Virus record (IMG/VR): IMGVR_UViG_3300023181_000059 | Coordinates: 1 to 35,436 of that record | Origin: a virus | DNA: 35,436 nucleotides | Strand: one strand, 5' to 3' | In this document: positions 29,701 to 35,436 of the stretch, piece by piece | Position numbering within the stretch: position 1 is the first letter of the stretch | Layout: every line of letters starts with the position of its first letter | Program-made: the position numbers and the translations under genes | Notes under the pieces: model-generated | What the model was told of the DNA's origin: nothing | Databases searched by the model: none | What the model saw: the letters and a program-made list of their open reading frames with translations, nothing else

Positions 29701-30837
29701 TTACTGACTGGTAACTATCCTAACGACCAAACCGAACAAAACCGTTGGAAAGCCGAAGGGATTACCCCTAACTCAATTAAGATTGGAAATACCTATTACT
29801 CTCTGAACTACGCCGGCCCAGTAGGTGCGTTATTCGGTATTGGTAAATCTATAAATGACGCAATTAAAGACGGTGGCGACTCCGTTGCAGCACTCACGGC
29901 AGGTGTTACACAGCTTGCCAGTGGTACGCTTGAACAATCATTCTTATCAGGTATCTCTGGTGCGCTTGACGCTGTACAAGACCCTAAGCGATATGCAGAG
30001 AACTTTGTCCGTTCACAAGCTGGCTCGGTTATTCCGACTATTCTTAATGATATTGGGAACGTGACTGATGAAACTCAACGTCAAACGAATACTCCTCTAG
30101 AGGCTATCCAAGGCCGCATACCAGGTGCGAGGACAGGTCTTAACCCTAAAATTGACTCCCTCGGAAATGAACTGACTCAAGCAAACCCTGATAAATTAGG
30201 ACGCTTAGTTGACCCCTTCCGCCCCTCTCAAGAACGTTCTACCCCTATCACTGAGGAACTAGACCGCTTAGATAAAGCGGGTCAACCTATCTTCCCGTCT
30301 AACGATAAGACACTGAAGGTCGGCCAAGAAACTATCAAGTTAGATGGCAACCAACAATACGAATACAACCAAGGCGTTGGACAAGAAACAACCCTGATTT
30401 GGGACGGTATTATTAATTCGCCTGAATATCAAGCCCTCAATGATGAGCAGAAAAAAGACATGCTTTCGAATGCGACCAGTGACATTAATACCGTTGCTAA
30501 AAAGCAGTACCTAGAGAAGCTTGGCAAACAAGCAACTGCTGACAAGGTGTCGTACAGCAAACGTCAGCAAACCTACGCTGACGGAGTAATAGACCCAACC
30601 CTTTGGCTGCCGAGTAATTCTGAAATCGCTATCGCCAAAAAGGAAACCGCCCGCACTGCCAAAGTAAGCGCTAAAACTGCCAAAACTAAAACCGCTAAGA
30701 GAAAATCAAGTGGCTCACGAAAGATTGGCTTTAAAGCGCCTAGCTCAGGTGGGTTTAAACGAACTGCCTCGACTGCTGCTATTCAGAAACTCTTGTCTTC
30801 AGCTGGTTCAACCATAAAAGCTAAGAGCATAGGATAA
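26746..30837 (+). CDS. Giant internal virion/ejection protein with central ParB-like domain, 1363 residues
   Basis: GTG 26746 with CAGGAG upstream. The longest gene; position between a small ejection protein and the tail adaptor, and the mix of amphipathic/Ala-Gly-rich segments (LGAVTDVALQGGAVIANP; KDAALFGGLGGAQAG; GTGALIGGVTQGAL) fit a T7 gp16-like core protein that enters the host with DNA. Around residues 395-445 is LDPIIIDEKGNVLDGQHRMSAYEALGVKEIPVYRP-type sequence: the DGxHR motif of ParB/sulfiredoxin-like nucleotide-using domains. Bases about 27740-28250 encoding this are AT-richer than flanks, so it may be an inserted module. C-terminus is strongly basic (KTAKTKTAKRKSS), probably DNA-binding. 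No muralytic domain recognised. Confidence 0.7.
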   Translation: MAYTKKQRSDKGFDFFDNNGKKITIEQYTQATGANGSDLRKELARSGDQVSQKIITNDGIGKIGKNLVDFTKTIGSSVQQGLGAVTDVALQGGAVIANPLAKLLNPDVAKYVDQATVDTTDPLRKFIQSQKDLEGKRLAGTSDVDVNATRIASGQGNLQDVAAVLGKGAEVASAATMFANPLSLAKGATARQVATTAAKDAALFGGLGGAQAGLQSFGETGDLGQAVKAAGTGALIGGVTQGALDVVAPVAGALTRRGVNDGVQAVNDAKPSSIASQDPRVTGFDDQYTTLAQQFDTIQDPIARREVSKAMAQNRVERLNARKSVEREIGQGGYIRLPGEDRVRVEKLARQGERDGLPLNYLNKIDTQFSEDLLPNNKISYDNKGDFFDNPESSREQIAKNIQKLQSGGKLDPIIIDEKGNVLDGQHRMSAYEALGVKEIPVYRPANKELSIDNERTRRQEIFGQDITPEFYKRISDTSSLDRNQEISQQPTSDQLESSIRGSFDNGNVEMQSIQTLPDDNPRSRFASTTAPNSGNLSPELAQAVRENASSYKKSTNSGSVEESINFLNNRTEDEAIDDVLNRLSQKNIDRQAVTDAIAVAASLDNKGGTRNLELAQNIYDTLSTQLTKAGQTVQAASIISRRTPEGMTYNALRELQKADVPVTPDIRQAIITKTQEIGQLKLGSEAREVATAELQKQVNSLIPTELVDKLVGTWKAGLLTGIRTTTGGALSNVLFRGLREVSRPGAVAADMVASLFTGKRSSVLTNRGNWAGTAEGLQKAAKYLKSGVDERSFSADGKYIDREINFKNPALKTYVNGVFRVMGAADRPFYYSQFRNSLAEATIVEAKNLKLKGKSFDDYVENGIKNPTEEATQYATDVAEQAVLGNDTLLSNVANKLREAVSKQENAAVRGVGKAALGVLAPFTKVPSAFLSRVIDFTPIGAVKEAVTQMANKSLNQNKLVQAISEAGTGTGLIYLGAELANNDLLTGNYPNDQTEQNRWKAEGITPNSIKIGNTYYSLNYAGPVGALFGIGKSINDAIKDGGDSVAALTAGVTQLASGTLEQSFLSGISGALDAVQDPKRYAENFVRSQAGSVIPTILNDIGNVTDETQRQTNTPLEAIQGRIPGARTGLNPKIDSLGNELTQANPDKLGRLVDPFRPSQERSTPITEELDRLDKAGQPIFPSNDKTLKVGQETIKLDGNQQYEYNQGVGQETTLIWDGIINSPEYQALNDEQKKDMLSNATSDINTVAKKQYLEKLGKQATADKVSYSKRQQTYADGVIDPTLWLPSNSEIAIAKKETARTAKVSAKTAKTKTAKRKSSGSRKIGFKAPSSGGFKRTASTAAIQKLLSSAGSTIKAKSIG

Positions 30838-30858
30838 CTACTCTATGAAAATTATAAT
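30830..30858 (+). promoter_or_regulatory. Late promoter copy 3 (before tail adaptor)
   Basis: TAGGATAACTACTCTA then TATAAT at 30853-30858 and GAAGACAGG. ATAACTA is 19 bases before the -10. It begins inside the last codons of the giant ejection protein. Predicted start about 30865, very near ATG 30877 whose site (AGGAAAA) would still be included. Confidence 0.65.
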
Positions 30859-30876
30859 GAAGACAGGAAAATAACC

Positions 30877-31557
30877 ATGAACGTTACTCAACTTATAAAT
30901 AAAGCCAACCTGGTTGCAAACGGTAAAGCCACCGCTCCCAGCGCCCCCCGGTACGCGCAGTTCCTTGCCATCGCTAACCTTATGCAGGACGACTGGCTGT
31001 CTGAACCAGGTGTACAGTGGAACTCCCGCTATGAACGACTCTCACTCGGAACTATTACCTCTGACCGTGTTGACATGGACGAAGCCATTTACGAACTATC
31101 GAAGCGAGAAGATGACTACATTGTTATTGTCAGTCCTACCGACCCGAACAGTTATGCGTATTATTCTCTTGTATCTGCTGATGAATTCCGTCGCTACCAA
31201 AACGGCTCGACCTGTGCCGTGATTGGTGATGAGCTAGTCTTCTCTAAGACCTTTGAAATCACTGATAGCTACTACGGTGGTGAAGTGATTGTGCCAGCTA
31301 TTATGAAACTTGACCCACTGGTCAACCCTAGCGATGAAGTACTTGTTGACGACCCAAACTGGTTAGTCTATATGACCGCAGCGGAACGGGTACGTAATAC
31401 TGTGACTAAGATTGGCCAATATCCAGCACTGGTACAGAAGGCTAACAACTTAATGGTGAAGATGAAGGAAGCGAATGACGCACAAGTCAACGTGATTCCT
31501 CTCTATACTTCAGTGATGGGCGAATCATTTGACAGTGAATGGGGATATAATACCTAA
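30877..31557 (+). CDS. Head-tail adaptor / tail tubular protein A-like (T7 gp11 type)
   Basis: 226 residues. MNVTQLINKANLVANGKATAPSAPR..., then helix LAIANLMQDDWLSEPGVQWNSRYERLSLG, a beta-rich middle, and C-terminal helix AAERVRNTVTKIGQYPALVQKANNLMVKM. Length, helix-strand-helix plan and position next to the nozzle gene fit podovirus adaptor proteins that join portal to nozzle. Overlaps the nozzle gene by one base, which is the usual gp11-gp12 arrangement. Confidence 0.7.
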   Translation: MNVTQLINKANLVANGKATAPSAPRYAQFLAIANLMQDDWLSEPGVQWNSRYERLSLGTITSDRVDMDEAIYELSKREDDYIVIVSPTDPNSYAYYSLVSADEFRRYQNGSTCAVIGDELVFSKTFEITDSYYGGEVIVPAIMKLDPLVNPSDEVLVDDPNWLVYMTAAERVRNTVTKIGQYPALVQKANNLMVKMKEANDAQVNVIPLYTSVMGESFDSEWGYNT

Positions 31558-33533
31558 TGGCTTATGTACCTCAGCAAATCCGTCCACCGAAAATTGAACG
31601 GTTATCTTTGCGTTCCTGGATGGAAGGGTATAACTCTACTCTAGACGTCGGGCGTACGCCTCAAAAGGGACTTGTTGGGGCGACTAACGTCTTAATTTAT
31701 CAGGATGGTACGGTTGGTCCTCGGCCGTCTTTAGTGAAATACGGTCAAACTCCTTTAGGGACTATTTTAGGAGAAGTCGGAGAGTTTCTTAACTCGACTA
31801 CTTTAGAGAAGTGGCTGATTACCCTCCAGAACGTCTCTGGCACCACCAAAGTAACGATTTCAAAAGACGGTGGTGCATGGCAAATTATCGACGGCAAGAC
31901 CTACGACAACACCGCCCCAGGACACTTTGTACAAATTGACGAAAAAGTCCTGGTGATGAACGGGGTAGATAATCTTAGTTATTTCAATATCCCGACTGCA
32001 CTCGTGGTGCCCTTCGTAGCTTTGCCTACTCCAACTGCTCCTACGATTACGCCTACAGGGCTTTCTGGAACGACCTATACTTACTACTACACCATTACGG
32101 CAAACTCTACCGTAGGTGAAACGGCCGCCGCTCCAACTGACTCTCAGCAAGTCTCTCTAGTACGAGGGGCATGGGATGAAACAACTAACTACTTAACCAT
32201 TACCTGGGCAGCGGTCACCGGGGCGCAAAGTTATAACTTATATATGGGTGAAACTGCCGACGCTCAATTCTTAATTGCTTCTGCCATAACAGGACTTACG
32301 TATAAAGACTCAGGTATCGCTTCCAAAGATGTCACGCGTACTGCTCCGATTGCTGATACGACCGAAGGGCCAAAAGTGACTCGTGGACAGGTGATTAACG
32401 GTCAAGTCTTCCTTACAGGAGATAAAGATAACCCTCGTTACGTACGTTATGGCGGTTCTGGTATCTCAGCACTCGACTTTTCTCCATACGGTGGGGGTGG
32501 TTGGGTTGAGATTGGCCGTGGTACTAAAGAATTTCCAGTAGTTGTTAAACCGTTCCGAACGGGGCAAGGTACGCCTACACCTATGGTTATCTGTCGGGGT
32601 ACGAATGGTTCTGGTAAACGCTATACAATGACAAGTACCTCTGTGACTGTTGGTGATGAGATTATTCCTTACTTCGATGTTAAAGAAGACAATGGACAAG
32701 ACGGTACCGATTCTCCTGACGGCGTGGTATCGTACCGAGACAGCCTGTGGTATCCCTCTCGCGGTGGATTTAAAACAACTGGTACCCGTCCTCAACTACA
32801 AAACATCCTCTCGACGAATACGGTATCTGAAACTATCCAACCTGACGTGGTAAACTTAAATGTCCTTTCTATGGATAAGTGTGTTGGACTTGCCTACGAT
32901 GGCCGTATTTATTGGGCACTTCCTGTCGGAGCGACCGAAAACAACCAAATCTGGGTACTTGACCTTGACCGAGATGGTGCTTGGATGCTTCCACAAAACA
33001 TTTCAGCCGACTGGATGAACCTCTACGAAGATAATACGGGTAATACCCACCACCTTATTTTAAAAGATAACATTATCTTTGAACTGACCGACTCCCAATC
33101 TACTATGGATAACGGTCAAGCCTTCCCAACCAATATCACTTCTGGACAACTCCGCTTCTCAGAAGACGGTGAAGAATGGGCTACCGTTACCCGTGTTACT
33201 TTTGTATTCCTTCGTCCTAGAGGGGTAATCAATGTGGCGGTATCAGGAAAGACTGAAGACGCTTCCCTCTCGACCGTGGGTGCTGATTCCTTCTCGGCTG
33301 TTTCAACCGCCGTTGGTTGGGCTGAATCTGCCTGGGGAACGCTCCCCTGGTCTACCACCTTATCTGTGCCGATTTCCTACGGTAACTCCCGCGAAAAAAT
33401 CCCGATTGAAATCGAGGAAGATATGAACTGGGTGACCTGGTCAGTAGATTCAACTGAAGCCAATACTTCCTACCAATTAAGTGATGTCATTGTGGAGTAT
33501 GTGAAGATTGGCCTGCTTGATTCCGACGGTTAG
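31557..33533 (+). CDS. Tail nozzle / tail tubular protein B-like (T7 gp12, P22 gp10 type)
   Basis: 658 residues, starting on the adaptor stop. The N-terminal region has the nozzle signature WMEGYNSTLDVGRTPQKGLVGATNVLIYQDGTVGPRPSLV (a short piece is diagnostic: N-x-GxxxPRPSL). Repeated beta blades follow, including VLVMNGVDNLSYF, VNGQVFLTGDKDNPRYVRYGG, YRDSLWYPSRGG and LAYDGRIYWALPVG, consistent with a beta-propeller platform. A fibronectin-like insertion (APTITPTGLSGTTYTYYYTITA...) lies near residues 160-245. It forms the hexameric tail tube tip and carries fibres. Ends at TAG 33531, which belongs to the next promoter. Confidence 0.8.
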   Translation: MAYVPQQIRPPKIERLSLRSWMEGYNSTLDVGRTPQKGLVGATNVLIYQDGTVGPRPSLVKYGQTPLGTILGEVGEFLNSTTLEKWLITLQNVSGTTKVTISKDGGAWQIIDGKTYDNTAPGHFVQIDEKVLVMNGVDNLSYFNIPTALVVPFVALPTPTAPTITPTGLSGTTYTYYYTITANSTVGETAAAPTDSQQVSLVRGAWDETTNYLTITWAAVTGAQSYNLYMGETADAQFLIASAITGLTYKDSGIASKDVTRTAPIADTTEGPKVTRGQVINGQVFLTGDKDNPRYVRYGGSGISALDFSPYGGGGWVEIGRGTKEFPVVVKPFRTGQGTPTPMVICRGTNGSGKRYTMTSTSVTVGDEIIPYFDVKEDNGQDGTDSPDGVVSYRDSLWYPSRGGFKTTGTRPQLQNILSTNTVSETIQPDVVNLNVLSMDKCVGLAYDGRIYWALPVGATENNQIWVLDLDRDGAWMLPQNISADWMNLYEDNTGNTHHLILKDNIIFELTDSQSTMDNGQAFPTNITSGQLRFSEDGEEWATVTRVTFVFLRPRGVINVAVSGKTEDASLSTVGADSFSAVSTAVGWAESAWGTLPWSTTLSVPISYGNSREKIPIEIEEDMNWVTWSVDSTEANTSYQLSDVIVEYVKIGLLDSDG

Positions 33534-33559
33534 CATAACTACTTTAATAAAATTATAAT
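33531..33559 (+). promoter_or_regulatory. Late promoter copy 4 (before second appendage cluster)
   Basis: TAGCATAACTACTTTA then TATAAT at 33554-33559 followed by TAAGACATA. ATAACTA begins 19 bases before the -10. The consensus of all four copies is TnGnATAACTA(C/A)T(C/T)T followed by a TA(T/C)A(A/C)T box, then A(G/C)ACA. Confidence 0.7.
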
Positions 33560-33581
33560 TAAGACATAAAAGGAAACTCAT

Positions 33582-34454
33582 ATGGTTCTCATCACAGACA
33601 AATTTCATAAAGTATCGAGCGGCACCCGGGCGCAACCGACTACACTGACTGCCCAAAAAGCATTGGCTGCTTCGTCTATCTCGACGGCTGCTTTGAACGG
33701 CTGGGCAACAGATACACCAGTTGATTTCCAACTCTATCTTCCCGACTCTAATAACCTTGATAACTTCGGTAACCCAAAACCAATTCCTGGTTCTCAGTCG
33801 GAATGGACTGGTATTGTATCTGGTACAACAATTACCCAATTAGAATTAACGGGCGGTTCGGATACTATCTATCCTATCGGAACAATTGTGGTAGCTCTGC
33901 CAACAGCCAACTGGGCTGATTCACTTGTTGAGGGTATTTTGACCCACGCTGACCCAGACGGTACTTTAAAAGCTAACGCGGTTGATTCAACGGCTGTCGT
34001 TGCCGATAGTATTATTACGACGGCAAAGCTAGCTGATGGGGCAGTGACTAGTGCAAAACTTGCCCACGGTGAAGCTCAGGCAGCTTATACTGCTACTTCT
34101 GAAACAACATCATCAGGTACGTATGTCGACTTAGCTACAGTTGGTCCTGCAGTCACGACTACAGTTGGAGCAAGTGGCAAGGCTCTCTTGATAATTACCT
34201 CCGATTCATTTAACGGGTCGACAGCAGGTTATTGTTTTATCAGTTTTGTTGCATCAGGAGCAAATACAATTGCCGCAACCGATACTATGGCGTATAAGAA
34301 TAAAAACTCCGTTAACGGACAGGAGCTTGGTATGAGTTATTCGGTACTCTTAACAGGTCTTACTCCAGGCTCAACAACATTTACATTAAAATACAAATCT
34401 ACAGTTGGTACGAGTACGTTTACTAACCGTAGATTAGCAGTATTACCTCAATAA
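33582..34454 (+). CDS. Tail fibre protein, 290 residues
   Basis: AAGGAAA precedes ATG 33582. N-terminal domain MVLITDKFHKVSSGTRAQ... with VDFQLYLPDSNNLDNFGNP; then an extended linker of the TTAKLADGAVTSAKLAHG type, the standard trimeric-fibre shaft sequence; then a beta-sandwich tip (AAYTATSETTSSGTYVDLAT ... TNRRLAVLPQ) similar in plan to the C-terminus of 24233-24760. Likely receptor-binding fibre of the second appendage set. Confidence 0.75.
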   Translation: MVLITDKFHKVSSGTRAQPTTLTAQKALAASSISTAALNGWATDTPVDFQLYLPDSNNLDNFGNPKPIPGSQSEWTGIVSGTTITQLELTGGSDTIYPIGTIVVALPTANWADSLVEGILTHADPDGTLKANAVDSTAVVADSIITTAKLADGAVTSAKLAHGEAQAAYTATSETTSSGTYVDLATVGPAVTTTVGASGKALLIITSDSFNGSTAGYCFISFVASGANTIAATDTMAYKNKNSVNGQELGMSYSVLLTGLTPGSTTFTLKYKSTVGTSTFTNRRLAVLPQ

Positions 34455-34464
34455 GGAGAATATT

Positions 34465-34794
34465 ATGGCATCAAACTGTGGTCCAATTGGTTTTACCGCA
34501 GGAGTAACCGGGACAAAAACAACTACTATTGGCATGACTGCAAACTGGATGCGTCTTGAGTTTAGGGGTTCTGGTTTACAACCGTCCACTGGTGTTACCT
34601 ACGGAGCTGACCAATATGCGCTTCCCGATTCTACAACTTCACCAGTTAATAAGATGATTCAAGTAAAAAATACCGCCGGTACGGTAGTACTTGAAGGCAC
34701 TTGGACTAGTTTTACTGGTAATACAGTTGTATGGAATATCACTACTAATACATTAGCTTCTTCTGTATTACCACTAGCAACATTCGGTAATTAA
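34465..34794 (+). CDS. Appendage protein, 109 residues
   Basis: AAGGAGAA before ATG 34465. All-beta: GPIGFTAGVTGTKTTTIGMTANWMRLEFRG, GSGLQPSTGVTYGADQYALP, VKNTAGTVVLEGTWTSF. Small single-domain beta protein, probably a fibre tip or chaperone-like partner of the preceding fibre. Family not recognised. Confidence 0.55.
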   Translation: MASNCGPIGFTAGVTGTKTTTIGMTANWMRLEFRGSGLQPSTGVTYGADQYALPDSTTSPVNKMIQVKNTAGTVVLEGTWTSFTGNTVVWNITTNTLASSVLPLATFGN

Positions 34795-34797
34795 GTA

Positions 34798-35256
34798 ATG
34801 AAAAGTAAGTACTTCACACTAGCAATGATTTTACTAGCACTAATGAATGTACTAACTTTTGTATATGTTACACAGGCTTTAAATAATACGACGCAAATTA
34901 CAAACAAACTCAATAACAACCCTCCGAAGATTGTCTATGTACAAGCAAAGGATGGCTATACACCAATCTTTGGTAAAGACTATTTTAATGGCGCTGCCGG
35001 TATTAATGCGGTTAGCTATTCTATTACAAGAGAAACAGTCAAAGATGTGCCACTATTAGGAGAAAAAGGCGACAAGGGTGATTCTCCTGAATGTTTGTTA
35101 GAAGAAAAAAAATGTCGAGGAGATAATGGAATCGATGGTCGTAGTCAGGAATTAAGATTAAATAGTGATACTAAGAATATAGAGTCGAAATTTACCGATG
35201 CAAAATACTGGGATACACTTATAGCTTGTTCTGAATACCGTTTGGAGTGTCCGTGA
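34798..35256 (+). CDS. Membrane-anchored protein with collagen-like repeats, 152 residues
   Basis: Signal-anchor at the N-terminus (MKSKYFTLAMILLALMNVLTFVYV), then external Asn/Thr-rich linker, a VYVQAKDGYTPIFGKDYFNG segment, and short collagen-like triplets (GEKGDKGDSP, GDNGIDGRS), ending with two cysteines (ACSEYRLEC). No lipobox cysteine directly after the hydrophobic stretch. Likely displayed outside the membrane, in lysis (spanin-like role) or as surface modification of infected cells; collagen-like repeats are common in fibres but are unusual behind a membrane anchor. Overlaps the next gene by ATGA. Confidence 0.65.
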   Translation: MKSKYFTLAMILLALMNVLTFVYVTQALNNTTQITNKLNNNPPKIVYVQAKDGYTPIFGKDYFNGAAGINAVSYSITRETVKDVPLLGEKGDKGDSPECLLEEKKCRGDNGIDGRSQELRLNSDTKNIESKFTDAKYWDTLIACSEYRLECP

Positions 35257-35436
35257 TGGCCACCCAGCAAGGCGATGACATCCAAGAGCTTAAACTGGAT
35301 GTTGGGCTGATTAAAGGTGATATTCGCCGTATCTATAAGGATATGTCCAGCAACCAGAAGGTTATTATTGACCGGATGGATAATTTCGCCTTTGTATCGC
35401 AAAAAGATTATGATACTGATATGACCGCCTTAAACG
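35256..35436 (+). CDS. N-terminal part of coiled-coil lysis accessory protein (continues at base 1 if circular)
   Basis: ATG 35256 overlaps the preceding stop and runs open to the edge: MATQQGDDIQELKLDVGLIK, then a heptad-like charged helix (GDIRRIYKDMSSNQKVIIDRM) and FVSQKDYDTDMTALN. The last base supplies the first position of a codon; bases 1-2 complete it (GCG, Ala) and the frame from base 3 continues for 53 codons to a stop. Short helical proteins with this kind of N-terminus often precede holins in phages. Confidence 0.65.
   Translation, partial: MATQQGDDIQELKLDVGLIKGDIRRIYKDMSSNQKVIIDRMDNFAFVSQKDYDTDMTALN

Noticed and set aside
17030-33559. Promoters for a T7-like phage RNA polymerase
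   Set aside because: The late blocks contain a standard -10 box at fixed distance, and no phage RNA polymerase gene is visible, so modified host polymerase is the simpler reading.
1-35436. Genome-wide stop codon reassignment (TAG or TGA)
   Set aside because: TAA, TAG and TGA all end genes with correct junctions across the window, including virion genes; only the one amber site at 10738 is anomalous.
1-35436. CRISPR array, insertion sequence or integrase with att site
   Set aside because: No regularly spaced repeats, transposase or recombinase sequence seen; the tRNA-like element lacks a neighbouring integrase, so an attP reading is not supported.

Overview
The window reads as a small tailed phage (podovirus-like layout) with almost every gene on the + strand. 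Both ends fall inside the same reading frame. Joining base 35436 to base 1 restores one gene of about 114 residues in a lysis cassette, so this is probably a complete circular or circularly permuted genome of about 35.4 kb. The host is uncertain. An r1t-type holin, Shine-Dalgarno starts, housekeeping-type promoters with a TGn-extended -10, and a histidine-rich protein (1440-1835) that resembles proteins I recall from Saccharibacteria point weakly to a Saccharibacteria/actinobacterial setting. That is inference.

Layout. 35256-35436 plus 1-517: lysis cassette (coiled-coil accessory protein and r1t holin). 643-2026: terminator, an AT-rich HNH/AP2 homing endonuclease, and three small genes. 2027-3723: a mostly non-coding region with one small leftward membrane-protein gene, a large structured RNA candidate (2639-3218), a promoter with a nearby terminator, and two short leftward RNA candidates. 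3724-6442: early operon with an ERF-type single-strand annealing protein and a NinG-like nuclease. 6551-7660: a tRNA-like element, a membrane segment plus lysozyme-like domain in two frames, and a second structured RNA (7307-7562) with its own terminator. 7729-14069: about 25 very small, overlapping, translationally coupled genes, mostly unrecognised; several have CxxC pairs or winged-helix-like segments. 14069-15899: terminase small and large subunits. 17111-21548: portal, scaffold and capsid. 21607-25490: first appendage cluster. 25600-30837: internal virion (ejection) proteins, including one of 1363 residues. 30877-33533: tail adaptor and tail nozzle. 33582-35256: second appendage cluster.

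How it works together. Housekeeping-type promoters (TTGnnn, 17-base spacer, often TGC-TAnnnT) serve the early region. The virion genes are preceded by four copies of a different promoter-like block, TnGnATAACTA followed at fixed distance by a -10 box (17030, 25488, 30830, 33531), which suggests coordinated late expression. I recognise no polymerase, primase, helicase, integrase or repressor; replication appears host-dependent, with ERF and NinG serving recombination.

The most unusual content is RNA: two multi-helix non-coding RNAs with long closing stems, a tRNA-like element inside an 11-bp inverted repeat, and two short leftward RNA candidates. Also notable are a gene broken by an in-frame amber codon, a possible -1 frameshift joining a membrane anchor to a lysozyme domain, and a predicted leaderless mRNA for a 34-residue membrane peptide.
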